From the NCBI GenBank assembly GCA_947456825.1, contig CANGTM010000011.1:1-37050 (forward strand): 37,050 bases of DNA. Reading direction: 5' to 3'. Below are positions 18,664 to 27,036 of the stretch, one piece after another. The stretch comes from Chitinophagaceae bacterium (GTDB taxonomy: Bacteria > Bacteroidota > Bacteroidia > Chitinophagales > Chitinophagaceae). The first letter of the stretch is position 1; the number at the start of each line of letters is the position of its first letter. The position numbers were made by a program, and so were the translations under genes. Below the pieces are notes generated by a model. That model saw only the letters and a program-made list of their open reading frames with translations, was not told the DNA's origin and ran no database searches.

Positions 18664-20112
18664 ATGTCTGAGCACAACCCCTCTTTTAAACCCACGCTGG
18701 GACTTTTGGACGGAACTATGATCGTAGCGGGATCGATGATCGGATCGGGTATTTTTATTGTGAGTGCCGACATATTGCGTAATGTAGGTAGCGCCGGCTG
18801 GCTGATCGCCGTATGGGTACTCACAGGATTTATGACCATTACGGCGGCCGTTAGCTACGGAGAACTGAGTGGCATGTTTCCCAAAGCGGGAGGCCAGTAT
18901 ATTTATCTCAAGGAAGCCTACAATCCACTCATGGGATTTTTGTATGGTTGGAGCTTTTTTGCCGTTATCCAAACCGCGACCATTGCAGCGGTAGGTGTGG
19001 CCTTCTCTAAATTCCTGGCTTATCTGGTTCCTGAACTAGGCAACAATCACCTGCTGTACGACCTGGGCTTTGTAAAGATCTACGCAGGACAACTGGTAGC
19101 CATAGGCATCATCATATTACTGACCTATGTCAACTCAAGAGGCGTTCGAGAGGGAAAACTTATTCAAACTATTTTTACCAGCGCGAAATTGATAGCCTTA
19201 TTCGGGTTGATCGCCTTTGGTTTCTTGTTGACCAAAGAAAGTTTCTGGAGCGCCAACTGGTCTACCGGCTTTAGCGCCTTGCAAAATACCGGTATTAAAA
19301 ATGAGGCCGGTACTTTAACGCCGGGTGCCTGGCTACCGATCTCAGGAGCAGCGCTCATGGGCGCCATCGCCGCTTCGATGGTGGGATCGATCTTTAGCTC
19401 GGATGCTTGGAACAACGTTACGTTCATTGCAGGAGAAATGAAAAATCCGCAACGCAACATCGGCCTAAGCCTGTTGCTGGGTACCTTGATCGTCACCATC
19501 ATTTATGTTTCGGCTAATCTCATGTACTTGCACGTGCTGCCAATAGACCAGTTGGCCTTTCCGACCGACGATCGGGTAGCTGTGGCCGCCGCCAATAGTA
19601 TCTTTCCCTCGTTCGGAACGGTCTTGATCGCTATTTTGATTATGGTATCGACCTTTGGTTGCAACAACGGACTGATCATGGCCGGTGCACGCGTTTATCA
19701 TACAATGGCCAAAGACGGCCTGTTCTTTAAGAAGGCTGGAGAACTCAACAGTCATTCCGTGCCTCAGACCGCACTTTGGGTACAGTGTGTGGTAGCATCG
19801 ATCTGGAGCCTGAGTGGTCGCTACGGACAGTTGCTGGATATGATCTCTTTTGTGGTCGTATTATTTTACATGCTTACCATTGCAGGTATCTTTATTTTAC
19901 GCAAGAAAAGACCGGAGATGCCTCGCCCATACCGGGCCTTTGGCTACCCTTTCTTACCCGCCCTGTATATTTTGATGGGGGCCGCTTTTTGCGTGCTACT
20001 GGTCATCTACAAGCCCGAGTACACTTGGCCAGGCCTAATTATTGTTTTACTGGGAATTCCACTTTATTACCTGGCACTAGGCCAAAGGCATTCTCCCATA
20101 AAAAATGGGTGA
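18664..20112 (+). CDS. APC superfamily amino acid permease (LAT-like)
   Basis: The 482-residue protein has about twelve membrane helices and starts MSEHNPSFKPTLGLLDGTM. Helix 1 has the unwound APC substrate-binding motif AGSMIGSGIF, and the N-terminal half includes SYGELSGMFPKAGGQYIYLK, typical of the LAT/SLC7-like branch. The ATG at 18664 is preferred over an in-frame TTG nine bases upstream. A box TAACTTTC, one base off the -7 consensus, lies 24 bases upstream of the ATG. The protein would import or exchange amino acids at the inner membrane; specificity is not visible. A second APC permease follows after 45 bases, so the two are probably co-transcribed. Confidence 0.9.
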   Translation: MSEHNPSFKPTLGLLDGTMIVAGSMIGSGIFIVSADILRNVGSAGWLIAVWVLTGFMTITAAVSYGELSGMFPKAGGQYIYLKEAYNPLMGFLYGWSFFAVIQTATIAAVGVAFSKFLAYLVPELGNNHLLYDLGFVKIYAGQLVAIGIIILLTYVNSRGVREGKLIQTIFTSAKLIALFGLIAFGFLLTKESFWSANWSTGFSALQNTGIKNEAGTLTPGAWLPISGAALMGAIAASMVGSIFSSDAWNNVTFIAGEMKNPQRNIGLSLLLGTLIVTIIYVSANLMYLHVLPIDQLAFPTDDRVAVAAANSIFPSFGTVLIAILIMVSTFGCNNGLIMAGARVYHTMAKDGLFFKKAGELNSHSVPQTALWVQCVVASIWSLSGRYGQLLDMISFVVVLFYMLTIAGIFILRKKRPEMPRPYRAFGYPFLPALYILMGAAFCVLLVIYKPEYTWPGLIIVLLGIPLYYLALGQRHSPIKNG

Positions 20113-20157
20113 TTTTTAGCATCAATCACTATCTTAGAGATTCCTAAAAACCAACGC

Positions 20158-21654
20158 ATGAGCTTATTTGTAAAAAAGCCGCTCGACCAGATATTGGCAC
20201 AGGCGGCCGACAGTGAGAAAGGTCTTAAAAGAACATTAGGCGCCGGTAACCTGGTGGCACTGGGTATCGGGGCTATTATCGGTGCCGGATTATTTGTTCG
20301 TACCGCAGCCGCTGCCGGTCAGGCGGCCGGACCTGCCGTAACGATCTCATTTATCATCGCAGCCATCGGTTGTGCCTTTGCCGGGCTTTGCTATGCAGAA
20401 TTCGCTTCCATGATACCCATTGCAGGAAGTGCCTACGCCTATTCGTATGTGACCATGGGTGAGTTGATCGCCTGGATAATTGGGTGGGCACTGATCATGG
20501 AATACGCGCTAGGAGCCGCTACCGTCGCCATTGCATGGAGTGAATACCTGAATAAGCTATTGGGAGGGGCCGTTCCCTATGAATGGTGTCACTCTCCCTT
20601 CGAAAGCTACACCGATACGGCCGGCGTGTTGCACCAAGGTATCATGAACGCCCCCGCCCTTGTTATTTTACTGGCCCTAACGCTATTACTGATCAAGGGA
20701 ACACAAGAATCGGCTATAGTCAATGCGATCATCGTTTTTGTGAAAGTGGCTATTGTAATTCTTTTCATCGCCATTGGCTGGCAATACATACGTCCGGAGA
20801 ATCACACACCCTATCTGATCCCCGAGGGAACTGCCGCGGTAACAGATCAGGCTGGTAAGATCATTGCCGATTACAGTGGATGGAACAAACATGGTTGGGG
20901 TGGTGTACTGGGCGGAGCCGCGATCGTTTTCTTTGCCTTTATTGGGTTCGATGCGGTCAGCACAGCAGCGCAGGAGGCCAAGAATCCCAAACGCGATATG
21001 CCCATTGGCATCATGGGCTCATTAGCTGTTTGTACCATATTGTACATACTCTTTGGGCATGTATTGACCGGAGTGGCACCTTGGTCCGATTTCGTAGACC
21101 CGGAAAAAGGAAGAGAGGCTTCCGTAGCCTATGCCATCAGTGCTTACATGAAAGAGTATCAATGGCTGGCCGATGCGGTCACGGTGGCCATCTTGGCAGG
21201 CTTCTCCTCTGTGATCTTGGTAATGTTGATGGGGCAAAGCCGTATTTTCTACACCATGAGTAATGACGGGCTTATTCCCAGCGCCTTTGGGGAGCTTCAT
21301 AAAAAATATCAAACGCCGTACAAAGCGAATTGGATCTTGTTCGTATTTGTAGGTGCTTTCGCTGCCTTTGTTCCCGGACATGTCGCAGGCGACCTGACCA
21401 GCTTCGGTACCTTATTCGCCTTTGTGCTGGTTAGCATCGGCGTCTGGATACTGCGCGTTAAATCACCACACATAGAAAGACCCTTTAGAACACCCGCCGT
21501 GCCGCTAGTCTCTACCCTGGGCGCCATCATTTGCTTGGCCATGATCGCCGGACTAGATGGACAAACCCTTAAAGTGGCCATGATCTGGATGGCTATAGGA
21601 CTGGTGATCTACTTTACTTACAGCCGTCACAGAAGCAAGCTGAAAAGCTCTTGA
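20158..21654 (+). CDS. APC superfamily cationic-amino-acid-type permease
   Basis: The 498-residue protein has the helix-1 motif GIGAIIGAGLFVRTA, then LCYAEFASMIPIAGSAYAYS and GWALIMEYALGAATVAIAWS, the wording of the cationic amino acid transporter (CAT/YhdG) branch of APC. A further signature is FFAFIGFDAVSTAAQEAKNP in the middle. It belongs to a different branch from the upstream permease, so the pair is not a recent duplication. The start MSLFVKKPLDQILA is typical of Bacteroidota homologues. A strong terminator 49 bases downstream ends the transcription unit. Confidence 0.92.
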   Translation: MSLFVKKPLDQILAQAADSEKGLKRTLGAGNLVALGIGAIIGAGLFVRTAAAAGQAAGPAVTISFIIAAIGCAFAGLCYAEFASMIPIAGSAYAYSYVTMGELIAWIIGWALIMEYALGAATVAIAWSEYLNKLLGGAVPYEWCHSPFESYTDTAGVLHQGIMNAPALVILLALTLLLIKGTQESAIVNAIIVFVKVAIVILFIAIGWQYIRPENHTPYLIPEGTAAVTDQAGKIIADYSGWNKHGWGGVLGGAAIVFFAFIGFDAVSTAAQEAKNPKRDMPIGIMGSLAVCTILYILFGHVLTGVAPWSDFVDPEKGREASVAYAISAYMKEYQWLADAVTVAILAGFSSVILVMLMGQSRIFYTMSNDGLIPSAFGELHKKYQTPYKANWILFVFVGAFAAFVPGHVAGDLTSFGTLFAFVLVSIGVWILRVKSPHIERPFRTPAVPLVSTLGAIICLAMIAGLDGQTLKVAMIWMAIGLVIYFTYSRHRSKLKSS

Positions 21655-21703
21655 TTGACGCTCGAAAATAAATGACGATCGCTTGCCAACGCTTCGTTAT
21701 AAG

Positions 21704-21733
21704 AAACCGCCTCTTAGAGGCGGTTTTTCTTTT
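21704..21733 (+). terminator. Intrinsic terminator of the APC permease operon
   Basis: A perfect 10-bp stem (AAACCGCCTC / GAGGCGGTTT) with a TTA loop is followed by a T-rich tract (TTCTTTT). The T tract lies where the -33 element of the following YebC promoter would be. Confidence 0.9.
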
Positions 21734-21745
21734 AACGCATTGCCG

Positions 21746-21753
21746 TATTTTTG
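21746..21753 (+). promoter_or_regulatory. Bacteroidota -7 box TATTTTTG before yebC
   Basis: TATTTTTG matches TAnnTTTG and lies 21 bases before ATG 21775. TTTT, a near match to the -33 TTTG, sits 18 bases further upstream inside the T tract of the preceding terminator. Confidence 0.55.
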
Positions 21754-21774
21754 CAACCCTTAACCCCTTACCGT

Positions 21775-22497
21775 ATGGGACGCATATTTGAAGTTAGAAA
21801 ATCTACCATGTTCGCCCGCTGGGACCGCATGGCAAAACAATTTACCCGCATTGGAAAAGAGATCGTGATCGCGGTTAAGGCCGGTGGGACCGACCCCAAT
21901 ACCAATCCCGCACTCCGCAGATGTGTTCAAAATGCCAAATCGGTCAACATGCCGAAGGACCGGGTCGAGGCCGCCATCAAGCGTGCCCTCGGAAAAGAGA
22001 TGGCCAACTACGACGAGATCTTGTACGAAGGATACGGACCCCATGGCGTGGCTATCTTGGTCGAAACGGCTACGGACAATCATGTGCGAACCGTAGCCAA
22101 TGTAAAATCGCACTTCAATAAAGGAGGCGGTGCATTAGGCAACAGTGGCAGCGTTTCTTTTCAGTTTAAAAAAATGGGCGTCTTTAAATTAAACCCATCA
22201 GGAGTCGATGCCGAATCTTTAGAGTTGGAACTGATCGATGCAGGTCTCGAAGAATTGGGCGAGAGCACTGGCGAAAATGGCGAGGAGATACTAGTGGCTC
22301 GTTGTGGATTTACCGATTTTGGGAATATGCAAAAAGCATTCGAAGACCGATCGATCACCCCACTAAGCGCAGAGTTAGAGTGGATACCCTCCGTTACAGT
22401 TCCTGTGACCGATGAACAGGCAGAGGAGGTCAGCAAACTAATCGAAAAATTAGAGCAGGACGAAGACGTACAAAAAGTATTTCACAATATGGGGTAA
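21775..22497 (+). CDS. yebC: YebC/PmpR family protein
   Basis: The 240-residue protein starts [20 protein letters not shown], the standard N-terminus of Bacteroidota YebC proteins, so ATG 21775 is chosen over an ATG eight codons upstream. Family signatures are [36 protein letters not shown] and [18 protein letters not shown]. YebC was first described as a transcription regulator. More recent work on the family (YebC/YeeI, mitochondrial TACO1) ties it to relief of ribosome stalling at proline runs. A promoter box and terminator upstream suggest it is transcribed alone. It converges on the E1 dehydrogenase gene. Confidence 0.95.
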   Translation: MGRIFEVRKSTMFARWDRMAKQFTRIGKEIVIAVKAGGTDPNTNPALRRCVQNAKSVNMPKDRVEAAIKRALGKEMANYDEILYEGYGPHGVAILVETATDNHVRTVANVKSHFNKGGGALGNSGSVSFQFKKMGVFKLNPSGVDAESLELELIDAGLEELGESTGENGEEILVARCGFTDFGNMQKAFEDRSITPLSAELEWIPSVTVPVTDEQAEEVSKLIEKLEQDEDVQKVFHNMG

Positions 22498-22498
22498 A

Positions 22499-22516
22499 CG
22501 TAGCTGATAAGCTACG
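22499..22516. terminator. Short hairpin between yebC and the convergent E1 gene, possible weak terminator
   Basis: A 7-bp perfect stem (CGTAGCT / AGCTACG) with a GATA loop begins one base after the yebC stop codon. There is no T run on either side, so intrinsic termination is not well supported. Confidence 0.3.
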
Positions 22517-22568
22517 GTATTTCGACCACAGATAAAGAGACTTCGAAAAATCTATCGATCGTCACTCG

Positions 22569-24944
22569 CTACTCGGCCATCATTTCCTTGATGACCCTTT
22601 CTATTTCCTCTGCATTGGGCTTACTGAAGTAATCACCATCACTTCCGTACGCAGGACGATGCGCTTTGGCCGTAATGGTGCGTGGTGCCACATCCAAATA
22701 CCGATAACCTCCTTGCTCCTCCATCACTTTATTGTACATGTAGGCTGCCGCACCGCCGGGTACGTCCTCATCAACAAAAACGATACGGTTGGTCTTTTTG
22801 AGCGAGTCGAGAATTTGGTGATGCAAATCGAAAGGAAGTAGGGTTTGCACATCGATCACCTCACAGCTGATACCCACTTGTTCGAGTTGCTGCACAGCTT
22901 CGACAATAATTCGTAACGTGGAACCATATGATACGATCGTTACATCCGTACCGGCATGGATGACCTCGGGAACGCCGAGTGGCACGGTAAAGGTGTCTAG
23001 ATTAGAAGGAAGTTTCTCTTTTAAACGATACCCGTTGAGACACTCAATAACAAGACCGGGATCGTTACCCCGAAGCAGTGTATTATACATGCCAGCGGCT
23101 TGTGTCATATTGCGTGGCACACAAACATGCATGCCTCGTAACGAATTAATGATCATTCCCATTGGGGAACCGCTGTGCCAGATTCCTTCGAGACGATGAC
23201 CACGGGTGCGTACGATGAGTGGACAACTTTGACGACCGGCCGTTCGGTAGTGAAGGGTAGCAACGTCATCACTGAGCGGTTGTAACCCGTATAGCAAATA
23301 ATCGAGGTATTGAATTTCGGCAATAGGACGCAGACCCCGTAACGCCATTCCTATTCCACTTCCCATGATCGTGAGTTCGCGAATGCCCGTATCAAAGATC
23401 CTTTCTTTTCCGTGCTTCTCTTGTAAGCCGCTGAAACCCTGGTTTACATCGCCGATATGCCCCAGGTCCTCTCCAAAGGCCACCAACTTGGGGTTGATGG
23501 TAAATTGTTGATCGAAGTAGCGGTTGATGATCTCGAAGCCATTGAGAACAGGAGCCTCCGCTTCATAGACAGGCGCTTCTGCAGCGACATGCAATGCACT
23601 CTTGGGTCCCTGGTCGTATAGATAAGAATTGTATAACCGCTGATTCTCTTGCAGTAGGTCGTTATAAAAATCCCTGGCAATGGTAGTGACCGATGCATCA
23701 CCTACCAGTTCTATGGATTGATACAACGCCTTCATCACCTCTCTTCGCAATGGGTCGCGGCTAGCCTGCAATTGGCTGCAACGTTGCTGAAGGGCGGCAG
23801 CTTTTTCGGGAACAGCCTGCGACAGGGCCGTGATGACAGTGATCGCTTTATCTACTTGTTCTTTTACCGGCTGAATATATTGTCTCCAAGCTGTATCTCG
23901 GCTTTGCTTAGCCTGCTCTTTGGACTGTACTTGTATGTCGTCTAACTCGGCGGTCGTGGCCAACCCATTTTCAAGTAACCATTGCCGCATTTTCAGAATA
24001 CCATCCCATTCTTTTTCCCAGTTAAGTCTATCGGGCGTCTTATAGCGCTCGTGACTACCCGAGGTCGAATGACCCTGTGGCTGCGTTAATTCCTCAACAT
24101 GAAACAACACAGGCACGTGATGCTCTCTGGCCAGCCTGATGCCTTCTTCGAATACCTCGCACATGCCGGCGTAGTCCCATCCCTTAACGCGATAGATCTG
24201 TAAGCCGCTCTCTTGCTCACTTCGCTGCATTCCTTGTAAGGCCATCGAAACAGAACCTTTGGCCGTTTGATACTCCTTGGGAACTGAGATACCGTAGCCG
24301 TCATCCCATACAAAGACAGCTAATGGGATCTGTAATACCGTGGCCGCATTGATGGTTTCCCAAAAATGGCCCTCGGATGTAGAGGCATCGCCAATGGTGG
24401 CAAAACAAACTTCGTTTCCTTGATGAGATAGATGCGTGTAGCCGTGAAGGGCCTTTACCTGCCGGAATAAGCGAGAGGCATGTGCCAGACCCAGCGCGCG
24501 TGGCATTTGTCCGGCCGTGGGGGCTATATCGCTGGAACTATTTTTAGTAGCTGTCAGATCGAGCCATTCGCCGGTGGCATCTACGGTAGGGGTCGCAAAA
24601 AAACTATTCATCTGCCGGCCGGCACTAAAGGGCTCCCGTCCCAGGTCGGGATCTGCGTAGAGCTGGGCAAATAAAGCTTCCGGAGTACCCATGCCCGTAG
24701 CCAGCACAAAGGTCTGATCACGGTAATACCCACTTCGAAAATCACCGGGGGCAAAGAATTTGGCCATGGCTACCTGGGCCACTTCTTTACCATCCCCAAA
24801 AATGCCAAACTTCGCCTTACCACCCAACACCTCCTTACGCCCCAGTAAGCTGATCTCGCGACTCAAACAAGCGGTACGGAAGTCCCTGATAACCTCTTGT
24901 TTAAAAAGGTCATAAGACAATTGGTCAGGGTGCTGATCTTTCAT
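22569..24944 (-). CDS. Fused alpha/beta 2-oxo acid dehydrogenase E1 component (branched-chain type)
   Basis: One 791-residue chain carries both halves of the E1 enzyme. Residues about 15-440 are the thiamine-diphosphate-binding alpha part, with the ThDP/Mg motif starting GDAS (185-188) and ending DDGYGIS (214-220). The canonical motif is GDG...NN, so it is written unusually. Residues about 470-790 are the beta part, with AFGEDLGHIGDVNQGF, ELTIMGSGIGMALRGLRPIA, SYGSTLRIIVEAV, and the transketolase C-terminal domain with FVDEDVPGGAAAYM. E1 decarboxylates a 2-oxo acid and passes the acyl group to lipoyl-E2. The fused form is known in Bacteroidota and is usually annotated as a branched-chain 2-oxoisovalerate dehydrogenase. 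No E2 or E3 is in the window. A -7 promoter box lies four bases before the ATG. Confidence 0.92.
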   Translation of the reverse strand: MKDQHPDQLSYDLFKQEVIRDFRTACLSREISLLGRKEVLGGKAKFGIFGDGKEVAQVAMAKFFAPGDFRSGYYRDQTFVLATGMGTPEALFAQLYADPDLGREPFSAGRQMNSFFATPTVDATGEWLDLTATKNSSSDIAPTAGQMPRALGLAHASRLFRQVKALHGYTHLSHQGNEVCFATIGDASTSEGHFWETINAATVLQIPLAVFVWDDGYGISVPKEYQTAKGSVSMALQGMQRSEQESGLQIYRVKGWDYAGMCEVFEEGIRLAREHHVPVLFHVEELTQPQGHSTSGSHERYKTPDRLNWEKEWDGILKMRQWLLENGLATTAELDDIQVQSKEQAKQSRDTAWRQYIQPVKEQVDKAITVITALSQAVPEKAAALQQRCSQLQASRDPLRREVMKALYQSIELVGDASVTTIARDFYNDLLQENQRLYNSYLYDQGPKSALHVAAEAPVYEAEAPVLNGFEIINRYFDQQFTINPKLVAFGEDLGHIGDVNQGFSGLQEKHGKERIFDTGIRELTIMGSGIGMALRGLRPIAEIQYLDYLLYGLQPLSDDVATLHYRTAGRQSCPLIVRTRGHRLEGIWHSGSPMGMIINSLRGMHVCVPRNMTQAAGMYNTLLRGNDPGLVIECLNGYRLKEKLPSNLDTFTVPLGVPEVIHAGTDVTIVSYGSTLRIIVEAVQQLEQVGISCEVIDVQTLLPFDLHHQILDSLKKTNRIVFVDEDVPGGAAAYMYNKVMEEQGGYRYLDVAPRTITAKAHRPAYGSDGDYFSKPNAEEIERVIKEMMAE

Positions 24945-24948
24945 GGCG

Positions 24949-24956
24949 CAAAAATA
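24949..24956 (-). promoter_or_regulatory. Bacteroidota -7 box TATTTTTG before the E1 gene
   Basis: Read on the minus strand, TATTTTTG matches TAnnTTTG and is separated from the ATG at 24944 by only four bases (CGCC). The transcript would have almost no leader. No clear -33 TTTG is seen. Confidence 0.5.
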
Positions 24957-25012
24957 AGAAGAAAGGACGTGGTTATATAAATGCTAAAAACGGGGAGCAA
25001 ACCGGGGGGGAT

Positions 25013-25044
25013 TTTGCGTTCTGCCGGGGTTTTTGCTATATTTG
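25013..25044 (+). promoter_or_regulatory. Bacteroidota promoter of the DUF1573 gene (-33 TTTG, -7 TATATTTG)
   Basis: TTTG at 25013-25016 and TATATTTG at 25037-25044 match both elements of the Bacteroidota housekeeping promoter with a 20-base spacer. The -7 box ends 18 bases before ATG 25063. This is the best two-element match in the window. Confidence 0.75.
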
Positions 25045-25062
25045 TTCATTAAATTAATTGTC

Positions 25063-25494
25063 ATGAAAAAGATATTATTCGCTTCCCTGATGCTGGCTTT
25101 TTCGGTTGTCACATTTGCTCAATCCAAAGTTGACGCGACTGTAAAAATGAATACCGAGAGACACGATTTTGGCAAGATCAAACAAGGTGAGCCCGTAACC
25201 TACGCTTTTGAGATCAAGAATGTTGGCGACAAGCCATTGGTCGTAGAGAACAGCTGGGCTAGTTGTGGATGCACCACGCCCGAAAAAATCACTGAACCCA
25301 TTCAACCCGGTGCCTCTGCCAAATTAAAAGTTCAGTACAATGCCGCAGCAGTAGCACCCTTTACCAAGGACGTTAATATCAAATTTGCCGGTATCGACGA
25401 AGTAAAGATCGTAAAGATCGTAGGTGAAGTGTTGAGTGCAGAGGCCTATGCCGAATTGCAAAAGCAAAGCGCCAAACCAAACAGCAAATCCTAA
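25063..25494 (+). CDS. Secreted DUF1573 domain protein
   Basis: The 143-residue product has a signal peptide (MKKILFASLMLAFSVVTFAQ), which fixes the start at ATG 25063. A single DUF1573 domain follows, an ASPM/hydin-like Ig fold, with HDFGKIKQGEPVTYAFEIKN, NSWASCGCTTPE and FAGIDEVKIVKIVGEVLSA. The CGCTTPE cysteine pair is the family signature. These small proteins are common in Bacteroidota and are exported to the periplasm or cell surface; their function is not established. Its own promoter lies upstream and an intrinsic terminator downstream, so it is monocistronic. Confidence 0.92.
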   Translation: MKKILFASLMLAFSVVTFAQSKVDATVKMNTERHDFGKIKQGEPVTYAFEIKNVGDKPLVVENSWASCGCTTPEKITEPIQPGASAKLKVQYNAAAVAPFTKDVNIKFAGIDEVKIVKIVGEVLSAEAYAELQKQSAKPNSKS

Positions 25495-25524
25495 TCGGGA
25501 ACCCATCTAATTCGAACTACTTTC

Positions 25525-25553
25525 AAACCCTCCCGTTGCGGAGGGTTTTTTTT
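25525..25553 (+). terminator. Intrinsic terminator of the DUF1573 gene
   Basis: A 9-bp perfect stem (AAACCCTCC / GGAGGGTTT) with a six-base loop is followed by T residues to 25553. The A run on the left arm is short, so termination of the convergent gene by the same hairpin is possible but weaker. The T run overlaps the stop codon of that convergent gene. Confidence 0.9.
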
Positions 25554-26979
25554 ATCGTAGCAATATCACCGTACCCTTTAACGGAGCAGCATCGGGTAAA
25601 ACGATCTGGTAGACGTACACTCCGCTGGCAAGTGGCACCCCTTTGTGGGTCCCATCCCAGGCAACAGAATTATTTCGAGATTGATACACCACCTGCCCCG
25701 CCCTATCATAAACATTGACCAGGGCTCCCAGCTCTGGCGTTAAAAAGGGAATGACCCAGCGATCGTTCTTGCCATCGCTATTCGGCGTAAACGCATTTGG
25801 CACAAAAAGAGACGCGATTACCTGAACATTTACTCGGTCTGAGTTGACACAGCCATGTCTCGTTGTAACGGTAAGCATGTACTCCGTGGTTGTCGCGGGA
25901 TCTGCCACTGGGGTAAGAATAGAGGGGTCAGAGAGTCCCGATACAGGCGACCAAGAATAGCGGGTACCGCTCTCTTGGTTACCAGCTGCCATCAAACGAA
26001 TCGGCCTGCCGGCGAACTTGACCCTGTCGGGCCCGGCCTGAGCCTGCGGAAGATCAAACACATCGACCCACTGAATATTACTATTGATGCGACAAGAGGG
26101 AGAGGCTATAGAAGAGGAAGGCGCTACACCGAGGCGATACAAAAACAAACCGGGCCCTGCTGTTGAGCGAGTAAACGCTAGTGATGTAGCGCCGGCTATA
26201 TCCGTCCAGGTTCGTCCGGTATCGCGACTTAACTGCCATTGAAAAGCAGTGGATGATGAAGAGGCCGAAACTTGTCCCTGAAAAGTGTAGGCACGCTGGT
26301 CGGGATAACAAACCCGAATCGTATCGCCCAGCCCTACCGCAGTGGCGCTCACAACAGGCCCACAAGCGCGAAAACTGATATCATCAAGAGCCAGGTCGTT
26401 ACCTTGTCCGCCGGGGGCATTGTTAGTGATGCGCAGCGTTACGGGTGCACTGGAGTTTCCATTAGTAAATGAGAATCCCACTTGCTGCCAAGTAGGCTGT
26501 GAGAAAACCTCAATATCACCAGTGGCATATTGAGCTAGAACCGTTCCATCGGCTGCCTCGATCTTGAACAACAGATTAGGTTTGATGAGAGCCGGATTAT
26601 TCACCACATTAAGCACCCAGGCCGAAAAAACGTAATTGGTATTCGGGCAAAGGTTGCTGAGCGTTTGAACGAAAAAATCACCAGGGGTCTGTGACGCGTT
26701 GATCATCATAAATGCCCCACCACCCGTATGATCGCTGCTGACGGTATGCCACTGCCTTCCACAATTCGATTGCGATGTGGTGATACTGTAAAATCCATCA
26801 TTGGGGCAGGCGGCCGTCGTCAACTGGTAACCCGGTGCCGTAAAACTGGCCGGTGCAGCACCCGTACCAAAATCAATATTGACCACGGGGTCTCCCAGAC
26901 TTCCGACACATACCTGTGCACGGAGAGCCGCTCCGCTAAGTGATACAAAAAGAAGCAATATGACTATTCTTGCGGACAT
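25552..26979 (-). CDS. Secreted protein with T9SS type B sorting (gliding motility-associated C-terminal) domain
   Basis: The 475-residue product starts at ATG 26979 with a signal peptide (MSARIVILLLFVSLSGAALR and on to AQ). Residues about 25-210 look like a carbohydrate-binding-type jelly-roll (SNLCPNTNYVFSAWVLNV, DLALDDISFRACG). An Ig/PKD-like region follows (AFQWQLSRDTGRTWTDIAGA, YSWSPVSGLSDPSILTPVA). The last 80 or so residues are the type B sorting domain: FVPNAFTPNSDGKNDRW, VNVYDRAGQVVYQSRN, WDGTHKGVPLASGVYVYQI, ending in a KGTVILLR strand. The protein should be exported by the type IX system and sit on the surface or in the medium; its ligand is unknown. Longer upstream ATGs (27006, 27156) would put the promoter box inside the gene and spoil the signal peptide. 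Confidence 0.9.
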   Translation of the reverse strand: MSARIVILLLFVSLSGAALRAQVCVGSLGDPVVNIDFGTGAAPASFTAPGYQLTTAACPNDGFYSITTSQSNCGRQWHTVSSDHTGGGAFMMINASQTPGDFFVQTLSNLCPNTNYVFSAWVLNVVNNPALIKPNLLFKIEAADGTVLAQYATGDIEVFSQPTWQQVGFSFTNGNSSAPVTLRITNNAPGGQGNDLALDDISFRACGPVVSATAVGLGDTIRVCYPDQRAYTFQGQVSASSSSTAFQWQLSRDTGRTWTDIAGATSLAFTRSTAGPGLFLYRLGVAPSSSIASPSCRINSNIQWVDVFDLPQAQAGPDRVKFAGRPIRLMAAGNQESGTRYSWSPVSGLSDPSILTPVADPATTTEYMLTVTTRHGCVNSDRVNVQVIASLFVPNAFTPNSDGKNDRWVIPFLTPELGALVNVYDRAGQVVYQSRNNSVAWDGTHKGVPLASGVYVYQIVLPDAAPLKGTVILLR

Positions 26980-26990
26980 GCAGAGTGACG

Positions 26991-26998
26991 CAAAGGTA
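26991..26998 (-). promoter_or_regulatory. Bacteroidota -7 box TACCTTTG before the T9SS type B cargo gene
   Basis: On the minus strand TACCTTTG lies 11 bases before ATG 26979. It faces away from the identical box of the aminotransferase gene on the plus strand (27025-27032), so the two divergent promoters are separated by only 26 bases. Confidence 0.6.
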
Positions 26999-27002
26999 TT
27001 GG

Positions 27003-27032
27003 TTTGCATACTATGGCTCTTACTTACCTTTG
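27003..27032 (+). promoter_or_regulatory. Bacteroidota promoter of the aminotransferase gene (TTTG, TACCTTTG)
   Basis: TTTG at 27003-27006 and TACCTTTG at 27025-27032 are spaced by 18 bases. The -7 box ends four bases before ATG 27037, implying a leaderless or nearly leaderless mRNA. Confidence 0.65.
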
Positions 27033-27036
27033 CCAT

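Noticed and set aside
18664-21654. The two adjacent APC permeases as a recent tandem duplication
   Set aside because: Their helix-1 motifs and overall wording place them in different branches (LAT-like and CAT-like), so they are old paralogues.
15294-21654. The transporter block as a mobile or acquired island
   Set aside because: Composition matches the surroundings, there are no recombinase genes, terminal repeats or tRNA, and all members are common chromosomal families.
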